Shown: piece by piece, positions 14,699 to 24,030 of the stretch | Position numbering within the stretch: the stretch's first letter is position 1 | Layout: each line of letters begins with the position of its first letter | Assembly (NCBI GenBank): GCA_937876195.1 | Contig: CALEIK010000039.1 | Span: forward strand, 1 to 44,302 | Source: an uncultured Flavobacteriales bacterium | GTDB lineage: Bacteria; Bacteroidota; Bacteroidia; Flavobacteriales_D; Crocinitomicaceae | Reading direction: 5' to 3' | DNA length: 44,302 bases | Made by a program: the position numbers and the translations under genes | The notes under the pieces: generated by a model | What the model saw: the letters and a program-made list of their open reading frames with translations, nothing else | Database searches by the model: none | Told to the model about the DNA's origin: nothing

Positions 14699-17143
14699 AT
14701 GTTTATTCGACCTGCGCTAAGACTCTCCATATTATTCATTCTTACAGTTATTCTTGCATCTTTCGTACTACAAAATGATAGCACGTCAGGTAAACTATCT
14801 ACCTATAATCCAGCCATAATAGGAACACGCATTATTGATGTAAATGGCGCCATTCACCGTATCGGAATAGAACAAGGGACTTCATATCCAGTTGTCATCG
14901 TGTTCCTTGATTCTGAATGTGCTATTTCTCAGCGATATATTCCAAAATTAAACGAACTATACGTCGAAGCAAAAAGCAAAAAGGTACTATTCTATGGAGT
15001 AATAAGTGACCCTCTTATTTCATGTGATGCCGCCCGTCAGTTTCAAGAAGAATACAATATTATTTTCCCTCTGTTATTTGATGCTTCTGGAGATATCGCC
15101 AAACGACTAAATCCAAAAGTGGTACCTCAGTGTTTTGTTCTCGATGTTCACAATTCAATCATTTACAACGGAAGAATTGATGATGAATACGTAGCACTTG
15201 GGAAAATTCAAAAAAACTATAAAAATTTAGACTTAAAAAACGCCATTTCAAGTGCTTCAAAAAAAGAAAAACCCGCGACTTCATTTGAAGAACCTATCGG
15301 CTGCATTTTTGAAGCTTGGAAGGAAAATTTCCCTAGTAAAATTACTTATAATAGAGATATCGCTCCCATTATCAATGCCAACTGTGTAAACTGCCATCGC
15401 CCAAATGCAATTGCGCCATTCTCATTGATTGGTTTTGACAAAGTCTTGCGACGTGCTGAAATGATTCAGTTCGTGACTGAAAATGGATATATGCCAATCT
15501 GGAAACCATCCCAAAATAAGGGCGATTTCAGAGACGAACACTTCCTAAATGAATATCAAATTGAACTGATAAAAAAATGGAATGAGAGTGGAAATCCTGA
15601 AGGAACGGAAAGTGAAAAAACCCCTGAACCCACTTTTAGTTCGGTTGACTGGCCGCATGGTAATCCAGACAAAATAATTCAAATGGCGGAAAAGTACAAA
15701 GTTCCTGCACAAGGTGAGGATGTCTATCGCTATTTTGTAATGACTGATGTGTTTACTGAAGACAAAATAATCAAAGCATTGGATTTTAAACCAGGAGCCA
15801 GCTCAGTCGTTCACCACTGTATCTTTTTACTCGATTATTCGGGGAAAGCTAGAGAATTGGACAAAAAGGATTCTGAACCAGGATTCTCTGTTTTCGACCA
15901 AGATGGCTTCATGCAATACCAAGGTGTGTTTGCATTTGGAGGTTGGACCCCTGGAACTGACCCATATATTTTAGGCGATGATGTAGGAATGTATATCCCC
16001 GCTGGGGCTGATGTGGTTATGGAAATTCATTATCACTTAACTGGAAAAGAGGAATTTGATCAAAGCAGCATCGCTATGTATTTCGCAGATCAGACACCAT
16101 CCAAATTCATTTCAGGAATGATTATGGGGACTAAGGATTTAGTCATTCCAGCAAATGAAAAAGATTTTCAGAAAAAAATCTGGATGGAAGCTCCAGCTGA
16201 TTTCTATCTTACAGATATTACCCCCCATATGCACTACATTGGTCAATCAGTTAACGCTAAAGTCACACGACCAGATGGAACGGTTTCTGAATTGATAAAA
16301 ATTGATGATTGGGATTTACGCTGGCAGAACATTTACGTCTACCGAGAACCAATTTTCATTCCCAAAGGCAGTAAAATTGAAGCTAGTTACTCGTTTAATA
16401 ACACTGCAGAGAATTCAGATAATCCAAATAATCCGGTTGCAGACATCGGCTGGGGTTGGGGTGCAAATGATGAAATGTGCGAGCTATTTTTGACATTTAT
16501 CCCCTCAGATCAGAAAGACGCTAATCTTATAAAGCGTGCCGCACTGGCAAGCTGGATACACATTGATTCCTTAAGTGAAAATTATCTTATTTCTGAAAGA
16601 GGAATTGAAAAAACTGCGACAGAACTATTGAACGTCGATATTTGGTCAGAAAAGGGACAAGCCCTATTGATTTCTGCATACGAGTCTAATCATGTAAAGG
16701 AGATTCTCAGTTATTTTAAAAGCGCAGAAAGAACAAATACAAGAAACCAGACCTTTCTCACAAATTTCGGGGTTTTTCTAGTGTTGTACATCGCTACCAA
16801 GGAAGATCTGTCTGGCGTATTTTGGGACGCTTATAAAGCCAATGCACTTTTTAAAAATGCCATAGGTCTCGACAAAAATGACTGGAACGCAAACTACTCT
16901 AAAGCATACTCATATGTAGAAACCCAAAAGAAAAATTATGTGAAGAAAGGTGTAAAGAGCTTGAAAAAACTAATCAAGAAATATCCAAATAATGAATTTC
17001 AGAAGTACCATCATGCATATCTCAGTTTAGCAAAAGGCTACAACTTTCTAGGAAAGAGGGAGCTTGCAAAAAAAACGGTTGAAAGGGGTTTAATACTATT
17101 TCCAGGAAACAATCGATTGATACAAGAGCACGTTACTTATTAG
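14699..17143 (+). CDS. Redoxin / haem-c / copper monooxygenase-like fusion with C-terminal repeat region
   Basis: This 814-residue exported protein starts with a hydrophobic signal or anchor (residues 5-25). Residues about 35-185 are a thioredoxin-like redoxin domain with one Cys at the active-site position (Cys74 in DSECAISQRY). A c-type haem motif CVNCH (229-233) follows. Residues about 330-600 resemble the copper type II ascorbate-dependent monooxygenase fold, with HHC (372-374), HYH (444-446) and HMH (510-512) as likely copper ligands. The C-terminal third (about 690-810) looks like TPR helices. The family architecture is known from environmental Bacteroidota and Planctomycetes genomes, but the reaction is not established to my knowledge. 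It probably performs periplasmic redox chemistry. Confidence 0.75.
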   Translation: MFIRPALRLSILFILTVILASFVLQNDSTSGKLSTYNPAIIGTRIIDVNGAIHRIGIEQGTSYPVVIVFLDSECAISQRYIPKLNELYVEAKSKKVLFYGVISDPLISCDAARQFQEEYNIIFPLLFDASGDIAKRLNPKVVPQCFVLDVHNSIIYNGRIDDEYVALGKIQKNYKNLDLKNAISSASKKEKPATSFEEPIGCIFEAWKENFPSKITYNRDIAPIINANCVNCHRPNAIAPFSLIGFDKVLRRAEMIQFVTENGYMPIWKPSQNKGDFRDEHFLNEYQIELIKKWNESGNPEGTESEKTPEPTFSSVDWPHGNPDKIIQMAEKYKVPAQGEDVYRYFVMTDVFTEDKIIKALDFKPGASSVVHHCIFLLDYSGKARELDKKDSEPGFSVFDQDGFMQYQGVFAFGGWTPGTDPYILGDDVGMYIPAGADVVMEIHYHLTGKEEFDQSSIAMYFADQTPSKFISGMIMGTKDLVIPANEKDFQKKIWMEAPADFYLTDITPHMHYIGQSVNAKVTRPDGTVSELIKIDDWDLRWQNIYVYREPIFIPKGSKIEASYSFNNTAENSDNPNNPVADIGWGWGANDEMCELFLTFIPSDQKDANLIKRAALASWIHIDSLSENYLISERGIEKTATELLNVDIWSEKGQALLISAYESNHVKEILSYFKSAERTNTRNQTFLTNFGVFLVLYIATKEDLSGVFWDAYKANALFKNAIGLDKNDWNANYSKAYSYVETQKKNYVKKGVKSLKKLIKKYPNNEFQKYHHAYLSLAKGYNFLGKRELAKKTVERGLILFPGNNRLIQEHVTY

Positions 17144-17268
17144 ATTAAATAAAGAGAATCTTATATTCTCTGGTCATCATTTTATACCATTTTGATGCTC
17201 GTTACAAACGCACTTCCATAGTTTTGATTATTTTTGATTCTACTTTCAAGTGATCAATTTTTCGATGT

Positions 17269-18927
17269 ATGACAAATAATTATGATGTTGCCATTTTAGG
17301 CGGTGGATTAGCAGGACTAACCCTCGCATTGCAGACCAAAAAAGCAAATCCAGACGCGTCCATTGTCGTGATGGAACGAAGAGATGGCAATGCTCCAGCT
17401 GCTGCTCACAAAGTAGGTGAATCAACCGTTGAGCTAGGAACTCACTACATTCGTGAAATTCTGGACTTAAAAGATTACATGGATGAACATCAACTTCCAA
17501 AACACGGATTGCGCTTTTTCTTTTCACCTCAACATAAAAATGACATTTCGAAACGCGTGGAATTAGGCCCTCGTAAATTACTCCCTGTCCCAAGCCACCA
17601 AATTGATCGAGGAACTTTTGAAAACAAGCTGACAGAATTGTGCATTGAGCGAGAAATTGAAATGCAACTTGGAGCGAAAGTCACCAATGTTGATTTAAAC
17701 TATGAAGGACATACCTTGCAATTTGAACAATCTGAAAAAACAGTAACGGTAAACTCCAAATGGATTATCGATACAACGGGGCGTTCTGGACTAATAAAAC
17801 GAAAACTGGGATTAAAAAAAGACATTGATCACGCTGTTTGCGCCGCTTGGTTTAGAATCAAAGGTGATTTAAACGTGGATGAATGGTCGGACAACAAAGA
17901 ATGGAATACATTCTTAGAGCCTGGACTTAGACGTTTAGGTACGATTCACTTTATGGATAAAGGGTATTGGGTATGGCTAATTCCGTTGGCGACTGGAAAT
18001 ACAAGCGTGGGAATTGTCGCTGATCCCGCCATTCACCCATTCGACACGTACAACAAATTGGACAAAGCCTTGGAATGGCTAAAAATCAACGAGCCGCTTT
18101 GTCACAAACATATTGAACCAAGAAAGGAGGACATTCTTGACTTTAAAGTACTGAAGCATTTTGCCTTGAATTCTGAAAAACTGTATTCAGAAGAACGATG
18201 GGCAATTTCAGGTGAATCAGGTGTGTTTTTAGATCCATTTTATTCGCCAGGAACAGATTTCATTTCAATGAGCAACACATTTATCGCAGATTTAATCACG
18301 CGTGACCTAAGAGGTGAAGATGTTTCGTTGCACACTTCTGTTTATGAAAAAACACTGTTTGCGGTGTTCAACAATTGGGTGCCATTGTACCAAAATAAGT
18401 ACCACATGTGGGGTTCTACGCAAACAATGATTTTTAAAATCTTCTGGGACTGGGCGATTTATTGGAGTGTACCTACATTGATTTTTACTAATGAGGCCTT
18501 TACCAATCTTTCAGTATTAAAAAATCTTTTTGCAAGCGAAGATGGAGCCGGTCAAAAATTTGGTAGACTCAATGTTCAAGTACAGACATTACTTACCGAA
18601 TGGGTTGAACACGATGATCAGGCGTTCTCCGATCGCTATATTGATCCATTTGACATCAACTATTTGAAAGCCTTCCATCTCGGCCTTGAAGAGCGTTACT
18701 CTTCGCGTGAATTGATTCAAAAAATCAATGATAACATGACGATTTTGGAAGAAATTGCGGCTGACATGTTTGTCCTGATGAGCAATAAAGTCTACGGTAC
18801 ACCAATGGATTTAAAAGTAGATCCGTACACAATGACATTAAAGGAGCAACCAACTGAAAACGAACAAGGAGTCATCGCACGATCAGCCATAAAAGAAGAT
18901 GTCGCTGTGATGTGGTACTATAAATAA
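17269..18927 (+). CDS. Flavin-dependent halogenase-like FAD monooxygenase
   Basis: This 552-residue FAD protein has the N-terminal motif GGGLAG (about 11-16) and KVGEST (48-53, as the G-E-x-T of halogenases). It has a lysine at position 78 (LPKHGLRF), close to the catalytic Lys79 of PrnA-type enzymes, and WVWLIP (234-239), which fits the WxWxIP fingerprint of flavin-dependent halogenases. DPFYSPGTDFIS (about 323-334) is the flavin-binding loop region. The C-terminal 150 residues are helical. Related geranylgeranyl-reductase-like oxidoreductases share parts of this, so halogenation is inferred, not shown. It lies 8 bp upstream of the DUF1702 gene, almost certainly in one operon. Confidence 0.75.
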   Translation: MTNNYDVAILGGGLAGLTLALQTKKANPDASIVVMERRDGNAPAAAHKVGESTVELGTHYIREILDLKDYMDEHQLPKHGLRFFFSPQHKNDISKRVELGPRKLLPVPSHQIDRGTFENKLTELCIEREIEMQLGAKVTNVDLNYEGHTLQFEQSEKTVTVNSKWIIDTTGRSGLIKRKLGLKKDIDHAVCAAWFRIKGDLNVDEWSDNKEWNTFLEPGLRRLGTIHFMDKGYWVWLIPLATGNTSVGIVADPAIHPFDTYNKLDKALEWLKINEPLCHKHIEPRKEDILDFKVLKHFALNSEKLYSEERWAISGESGVFLDPFYSPGTDFISMSNTFIADLITRDLRGEDVSLHTSVYEKTLFAVFNNWVPLYQNKYHMWGSTQTMIFKIFWDWAIYWSVPTLIFTNEAFTNLSVLKNLFASEDGAGQKFGRLNVQVQTLLTEWVEHDDQAFSDRYIDPFDINYLKAFHLGLEERYSSRELIQKINDNMTILEEIAADMFVLMSNKVYGTPMDLKVDPYTMTLKEQPTENEQGVIARSAIKEDVAVMWYYK

Positions 18928-18935
18928 ATCTGCAA

Positions 18936-19754
18936 ATGCTAGAAAAAAGAATTGAAATCATACAATCCAGTTTTCAAGCAGGTAAGTTAGCGTCCGAACG
19001 CTTAAATTCAATATCTGATATCGCATTAGACCAGTCTATTCCGAACGAATTTATTTCGGTGTATTACGAGGGTTTGTCCATGGGGATTGCGTTGAAATCA
19101 ATTTCAGTGAAACAAGACTTGACCGATTGGCAAGTTTTCTTCAATATTCACGGAAAGAAGCACACCTCACAGGTCTATGTTGGATTAGGTTGGGCATTGT
19201 GTCAATTGGATCAGCCGTTAGAAAAAGTACTAGCGAATATCGATGCCAAATGGAAACTACGCGTTTTGGATGGGTACGGATACTGCTCTGCCCTATTAAA
19301 ACGTAGAGCAACCATTCGCAATCAGCATATACCACAACACATTCCTCGCAATTTTCAATCTGGTTTTGATCAAGGCATTGGCAGAAGTTTGTGGTACATT
19401 GCAAAAGGAGATGTAGAAAGATTGAAACGGAACGTGGACTTGTTTTCTTCTGATCGTCATGCTGATTTGTGGAGAGGCATTGGAATAGCAATCACCTTTG
19501 TTGGTGGTATTGAAAATCATCACATAAAACAACTTGAAACAGTTGCAAATCAGTGGATGACCGAATTGAAAGTGGGTGTTCTTATGGCGCAAATTTCTCG
19601 TAGGAAGGCGGAATCAATATCGACAGATGCACAAATGATCGGTAACTATCTTTTCGAAAATGAAGCATCGCTTATTCAGAAGTTCAGTGCCGTTAGTGAT
19701 GCATCTTTTACTGACATCAGTGAATATCTCCATCAATTGCGAGAAATCGTTTAA
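18936..19754 (+). CDS. DUF1702 family protein
   Basis: This 272-residue soluble protein matches the DUF1702 pattern as I know it: VYYEGLSMG (42-50), YVGLGWAL (81-88), LDGYGYCSA (111-119), GIGRSLWYIAKGD (147-159) and DLWRGIGIA (177-185), followed by FVGG. DUF1702 proteins are best known from enediyne natural-product clusters, where their role is unclear. The gene follows the halogenase-like gene after 8 bp and ends 4 bp inside the convergent glycosyltransferase gene. No polyketide synthase is nearby. Function is unknown; the pairing suggests that both genes act on the same small molecule. Confidence 0.75.
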   Translation: MLEKRIEIIQSSFQAGKLASERLNSISDIALDQSIPNEFISVYYEGLSMGIALKSISVKQDLTDWQVFFNIHGKKHTSQVYVGLGWALCQLDQPLEKVLANIDAKWKLRVLDGYGYCSALLKRRATIRNQHIPQHIPRNFQSGFDQGIGRSLWYIAKGDVERLKRNVDLFSSDRHADLWRGIGIAITFVGGIENHHIKQLETVANQWMTELKVGVLMAQISRRKAESISTDAQMIGNYLFENEASLIQKFSAVSDASFTDISEYLHQLREIV

Positions 19755-20980
19755 GTCCGCCTATTTTTTTCTTCAATCCACTTGGACATGTATTTCGTGC
19801 TCAATAGAGAATGATGTTGCACCAAAAGAGACATAAAATCATTTGATCGGGTGGATTCCAAATTCTCTAGGCGCTGTTGAAGTTCATGTTTAAATGCCAC
19901 GGTATGGTGGTCATAATTGTACCTTTTGTCGAGAATTTCAAAGCCATGTTGTTGCGCCTGACTCCATTTTTCTTTTGAGGTATATAATCGCACTGCTGCT
20001 TTCGCAAATTCCTCTGGACGATCTTGAATCTCACCATTCCATAGATTCTCATACTGCATCGATTCAGCACCCATAGAAGTTGTAACAGAAGGAGTTCCAC
20101 ATGCCATAGCTTCCAATAACTTCCCTTTAATTCCCGCGCCAAAACGCAGTGGAGCCAGACTCACCCTTGCTTTCAATGTCACCGCAACTGCACTCTCTGC
20201 CCTACCATGGACAAAAAAACCTTCCGCTGGGTTGTGCAAATCCAGTACCTTTTGTGAAGGATAAGCACCATAGACATTCATCTTTGCCGTCGGAAGTTCC
20301 TGACGGATCAATGGCCAAATTTCCTTTTTCAAATAAAGCAGTGCGTCCCAGTTGGGAGCGTGTAAAAAATTTCCAATAAATAGAAAGCCCTCCCGCTCTT
20401 CAAAACCAATCACGTCATCATGTATTTTCGAGAAGAGTGGAAAATAGTGCAACTTAGTTGCAGGAACCTTGAACTCTTCTTTGAGTAAGTTTATTTCAAA
20501 TTCAGAAAGCAAAAGTGTACCGTCTGATCGGAAAATTGACGCAACTTCCCTTAACGCCATTTCTGAAAACAACTTGCCACTGGAAGCATCTCCACCTGCC
20601 TTCAAGACCTCTTCTCGAACATTTCTTAAAAAATGAAGATCCTCAGCGTTTAAAATTCGAAGTGCTTTTGGACAGCATTCCATCACTCTCCAACCAAATT
20701 GTTCCTCGGTCATAAACCGATCAAAAACAACAATCGCAGGATTTATAGCAACTAAAAAATCATCAAAAGTAGACGAGTTTAGCTCTATTGAATGTATTTC
20801 AACTCCCCAATTTAATAAATTCTCTTGAAAGTCAGACGGATTAGAAGTTGAAGCAAAAACGACCTGTGCTTTTTGTTCTTTGAAAAACTCAATGAGTTGC
20901 ATCATGCGAGTTCCAGCCGCAGATGACTTAGGTTCTGGCCAAACTTTGCCAATAATCAATACTTTACCAGAGATTTGCAT
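19751..20980 (-). CDS. Glycosyltransferase, GT4-like (GT-B fold)
   Basis: This 409-residue protein has the N-terminal GT-B half starting KVLIIGKVWPEPKSSAAGTRM. Its C-terminal nucleotide-sugar-binding half has GFLFIGNFLHAPNWDAL, the KMNVYG strand, and GAGIKGKLLEAMACGTPSVTTSMGAE, which is the E-x7-E region of retaining GT4 enzymes. The acceptor is unknown; cell-surface polysaccharide or glycolipid is plausible. A TATATTTG box lies only 5 nt upstream of the start, and no later Met could replace that start without breaking the first strand. It is convergent with the DUF1702 gene. Confidence 0.85.
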   Translation of the reverse strand: MQISGKVLIIGKVWPEPKSSAAGTRMMQLIEFFKEQKAQVVFASTSNPSDFQENLLNWGVEIHSIELNSSTFDDFLVAINPAIVVFDRFMTEEQFGWRVMECCPKALRILNAEDLHFLRNVREEVLKAGGDASSGKLFSEMALREVASIFRSDGTLLLSEFEINLLKEEFKVPATKLHYFPLFSKIHDDVIGFEEREGFLFIGNFLHAPNWDALLYLKKEIWPLIRQELPTAKMNVYGAYPSQKVLDLHNPAEGFFVHGRAESAVAVTLKARVSLAPLRFGAGIKGKLLEAMACGTPSVTTSMGAESMQYENLWNGEIQDRPEEFAKAAVRLYTSKEKWSQAQQHGFEILDKRYNYDHHTVAFKHELQQRLENLESTRSNDFMSLLVQHHSLLSTKYMSKWIEEKNRRT

Positions 20981-20985
20981 ACGCG

Positions 20986-20993
20986 CAAATATA
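20986..20993 (-). promoter_or_regulatory. -7 box candidate (TATATTTG) directly in front of the glycosyltransferase gene
   Basis: This is an exact TAnnTTTG match on the minus strand, 5 nt from the start codon (cat at 20978-20980). As at crtI, use of this box would give a nearly leaderless transcript. No TTG -33 element is clear. Confidence 0.4.
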
Positions 20994-21022
20994 CGACTAG
21001 AATTGAATATGCTATTTAAGGG

Positions 21023-21478
21023 TTAAAAGGTCTTCATCCCAAAATGCAATCCAACGCCTACAAGAATGCAGGAGATTACAATTCCAGTACTCACTGCCAA
21101 TAGGGATTTTTTATACGGGATTCTAAGTACGAATGCTGCCAAAGTACCAATATAAGCGCCAGTAACAGGCAACGGTATCATCACAAAAATCATGAGCCCC
21201 CAGACTCCATATTTTTGAAAATTCTTTTGCGTCCCCTTCTTTGCTCTCTTTGAAAGGTACACTGCACTTTTCTTATAGGATTTGTTCTTCCATAGGTACT
21301 TGTTCGACATTTCGATCGCCTTGTAGAAAAGAGGAAATACCATCAAATTTGCACCAAGACCAATGACAAAAGCAAGCCACAATGGTAAGCCATTCAATGC
21401 TCCATACGGAATACCTACCCTGGCCTCGCCCAAAGGAGACAGACTCAAAATAAAGGTAAATATTGCATCTAACAGCAT
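21023..21478 (-). CDS. Small integral membrane protein, putative small multidrug export family
   Basis: This 151-residue protein has about four membrane helices (residues 3-20, 32-52, 93-118, 125-147) separated by a strongly basic loop (KNKSYKKSAVYLSKRAKKG). The N-terminal LSPLGEARVGIPYGAL and the later MIPLPVTGAYIGTLAAFVL match the COG2426 group labelled putative small multidrug export protein. That label is weakly supported experimentally, so transport function should be treated as unproven. It is 42 bp upstream of the glycosyltransferase gene on the same strand. Confidence 0.8.
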   Translation of the reverse strand: MLLDAIFTFILSLSPLGEARVGIPYGALNGLPLWLAFVIGLGANLMVFPLFYKAIEMSNKYLWKNKSYKKSAVYLSKRAKKGTQKNFQKYGVWGLMIFVMIPLPVTGAYIGTLAAFVLRIPYKKSLLAVSTGIVISCILVGVGLHFGMKTF

Positions 21479-21840
21479 TCTATCAGTCTAAAATTGTTCA
21501 ACTAAACCTTATGAATAATTTAATCAGAAAGTCGGTAAAAGTAATGTGTTTTTCATCTCATTGTATCATTTATATCACCTTATTTTGGCAAAATAAAGTT
21601 GTACGAAAACCCACTTGGAACTCTTTTAATATTACTTATTGAAATTCAATACAATAACATTAATCATTAACTGATTATGGAACTAATTTTAAATTTACAA
21701 TAATTGTTAATTCTCCTTTTTAGTTAGCGCTTTAAACCTTTAAAATGCTTCTCGCGATTAACTTAAGTAGCCAAAATATATAAGATAACTCCGATCAAAA
21801 TTGAATGAACATTGCTACATTTGTTTAAAGCGAACAAAAC
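21479..21840. other. Gene-free AT-rich divergent gap with several inverted repeats
   Basis: No coding gene is supported. It holds a 15-bp palindrome TATTGAAATTCAATA (21637-21651), an inverted repeat TAATCA/TGATTA (21661-21677) and a palindromic ACAATAATTGT near 21700. An exact TAnnTTTG box TACATTTG (21816-21823) lies 17 nt before hutG, without an obvious -33 TTG. It probably carries the promoters for the two divergent genes. Confidence 0.5.
21816..21823 (+). promoter_or_regulatory. -7 box candidate (TACATTTG) for the hut genes
   Basis: This is an exact TAnnTTTG match 17 nt upstream of the hutG start codon. A TTG at 21801 is too close to serve as -33, so support rests on the -7 box and its position. 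Confidence 0.4.
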
Positions 21841-22650
21841 ATGGAACAACCATACGTAATTATTGAACCAAAAGGAAAGACCGTCCCTTTCATTTTGAGT
21901 GTTCCTCATTGTGGGATTAGCTTTCCGAGCGAAATAAAGGACGATTACATTCCAGAAATGGCTGCCCGGCCTGATGACACGGATTGGTTTGTTCACGACT
22001 TGTACAATTTTGCAAGTGAACTCGGAATTACCATCATTCACGCAAAGTATAGTCGCTGGGTAATCGATTTGAACCGAGATCCTAAAAGCACGCCTCTCTA
22101 TACCGATGGAAGAATTATTACAGGACTCACCACCACCACCGACTTTTTTGGAAATGCTATTTATGTTTCCGACGATAAAATTCCAAATCAGCAAGAAGTT
22201 GAAAGGAGATTGAACGCATACTACTGGCCATATTACGCCAAAATAGAAGCATTGCTACGCGAGCGAAAATCAGCATTTGGAAAAGTACTTTTATGGGATG
22301 CACATTCGATACGAAAAAACGTTCCGACCATACAAAAAGAAGATTTTCCTGATTTAATTTTAGGAAATAATGATCAAACTACAGCTCATAAGAGCATTAT
22401 TTCCACCGCACTAGAACAATTGAAAAATAGCGATTTTGAAATCAGCCACAATTCACCCTTCAAAGGTGGGCATATCACCCGTTATTTTGGTAATCCATCA
22501 GAAAACGTTCACGCACTTCAATTGGAAATGAATAAAATTCTATACATGGACGACCTTGAGGTCAACTTTAATGAAAAACGAGCAAATGAAATGCGATCAG
22601 TACTACAAAGAACCTTTCAGTCATTGATTCAAACCCTTGAAACTCTTTAG
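21841..22650 (+). CDS. hutG: N-formylglutamate amidohydrolase
   Basis: It hydrolyses N-formylglutamate to glutamate and formate, the last step of the five-step histidine degradation route. The 269-residue protein shows the family landmarks SVPHCGISFP (20-29), DDTDWFVHDLY (44-54), RWVIDLNRDP (71-80), LLWDAHSI (about 149-156) and GGHITRYFG (about 208-216), with His/Glu/Asp residues expected to bind the metal. It is followed after 3 bp by hutF, whose product makes its substrate, which strongly supports the call over other FGase-like amidohydrolases. Confidence 0.9.
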   Translation: MEQPYVIIEPKGKTVPFILSVPHCGISFPSEIKDDYIPEMAARPDDTDWFVHDLYNFASELGITIIHAKYSRWVIDLNRDPKSTPLYTDGRIITGLTTTTDFFGNAIYVSDDKIPNQQEVERRLNAYYWPYYAKIEALLRERKSAFGKVLLWDAHSIRKNVPTIQKEDFPDLILGNNDQTTAHKSIISTALEQLKNSDFEISHNSPFKGGHITRYFGNPSENVHALQLEMNKILYMDDLEVNFNEKRANEMRSVLQRTFQSLIQTLETL

Positions 22651-22653
22651 TGG

Positions 22654-24030
22654 ATGAAATCATACTTTTTCAAGCATTTGTTACAAAAAACGGGTTGGAT
22701 CTCAAACGTAGGTATTGAAGTTGATGCTGCTGGAAAAATCACCTCAATCAAAGAAAACGATATTCCAAATGGAGCCATTGTCATTGAAGGTTTTGCTCTC
22801 CCTGGATTTCAAAATGCACATTCACATGCGTTCCAATACGCCATGGCAGGTTTAGCAGAGGTGCACAATGTTTCACACACTTCGGATGATTTTTGGTCGT
22901 GGAGAGAAGCCATGTATCAACTCGCATTGCAGGTTTCGCCTGAACAAATGGAGTCGATTGCGACCATGTTGTACAGTGAAATGGTTCGTCATGGCTATAC
23001 GAATGTGGCTGAATTCCATTATGTGCATCATCAAAAAAATGGGCAACACTACGACAATCTTGCAGAAATGGGAAGTCGCATGGTTGCCGCCGCTAATACA
23101 GCGGGAATCAACATTACGCTTGTCCCCATCTTTTACCAAAAAGGAGGTTTTGGACAACCACCAAATGACCGGCAACAACGTTTCATTTCACCAACTATTG
23201 ATGCCTATTTAAATCTCCTTGATGCTTCTAAAAAGACCTGTGATTACTATACTGGAGCCAATGTAGGGTTAGGAATTCATTCGATGCGCGGGGTTGAACC
23301 GATGGATATTGCTGAAATTGCTAAATCAGGCCCACAAGATCTTCCTTTTCACATTCACGTCGCCGAACAATTAAAAGAAATTGCAGATTCGATGCATTAT
23401 CTAGGAAAGCGACCCGTTGAATGGATGCTTGAAAATATTGACATGAACAATCGCTTTCATTTGGTACATGCCACACATTTAACTCAAGAAGAGACAAAAG
23501 GCATTGCTCAATCAGGTGCGCATGTGGTTATTTGTCCAACTACCGAAGGAAATCTAGGAGATGGACTTTTTCCTTTGAGGACATTTCAGGCGCACGGAGG
23601 AAAGTGGAGCATTGGAACAGATAGCCATATTGGAATAAATCCGCTGGAAGAATTGAGAATACTCGACTATGGACAACGGTTGAATTCTCATCAACGCAAC
23701 AGCTTTACTTCCAAGCAAGAAGGAGATAGTGGTATGTTCGCGTTAAATATGGCAACATTTGCTGGTAGAAAGGCAATGAATGATTATTCCAATGAGTTTT
23801 TCCAAGTTGGACAAGCATTGAATGTGTCCATTATTGATGCAACCGCACCCTTACTTTCCTCTTCTTCCACCAAAAAAAGGACTTCATCCATCGTGTATAC
23901 GGCTGATGCATCCCATCATTGGGGAACCATCGTCAATGGTGAATTGAACGCATCGAATGGTAGGCATCATCAACAAGATGAAATTAGAGCTGATTTTGCC
24001 AAAACGATGAAAACACTTTCAAATAGATAA
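22654..24030 (+). CDS. hutF: N-formimidoyl-L-glutamate deiminase
   Basis: It deiminates formiminoglutamate to N-formylglutamate and ammonia. This 458-residue member of the amidohydrolase superfamily has the first metal site in GFQNAHSHAFQYAMAG (about 47-62), the HutF-specific DDFWSWREAMYQLA, and later metal ligands in HIHVAEQ, HATHLTQEE and GTDSHIGINPLEELR (the catalytic Asp). The length matches HutF (about 450). The start ATG is 3 bp after hutG, and its stop shares one base with the hutD start codon. Confidence 0.93.
   Translation: MKSYFFKHLLQKTGWISNVGIEVDAAGKITSIKENDIPNGAIVIEGFALPGFQNAHSHAFQYAMAGLAEVHNVSHTSDDFWSWREAMYQLALQVSPEQMESIATMLYSEMVRHGYTNVAEFHYVHHQKNGQHYDNLAEMGSRMVAAANTAGINITLVPIFYQKGGFGQPPNDRQQRFISPTIDAYLNLLDASKKTCDYYTGANVGLGIHSMRGVEPMDIAEIAKSGPQDLPFHIHVAEQLKEIADSMHYLGKRPVEWMLENIDMNNRFHLVHATHLTQEETKGIAQSGAHVVICPTTEGNLGDGLFPLRTFQAHGGKWSIGTDSHIGINPLEELRILDYGQRLNSHQRNSFTSKQEGDSGMFALNMATFAGRKAMNDYSNEFFQVGQALNVSIIDATAPLLSSSSTKKRTSSIVYTADASHHWGTIVNGELNASNGRHHQQDEIRADFAKTMKTLSNR

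Noticed and set aside
17153..17171. Hairpin AGAGAAT/ATTCTCT after the redoxin fusion gene as a terminator
   Set aside because: The stem is short and AT-rich and no T-tract follows; it was too weak to list as a terminator.
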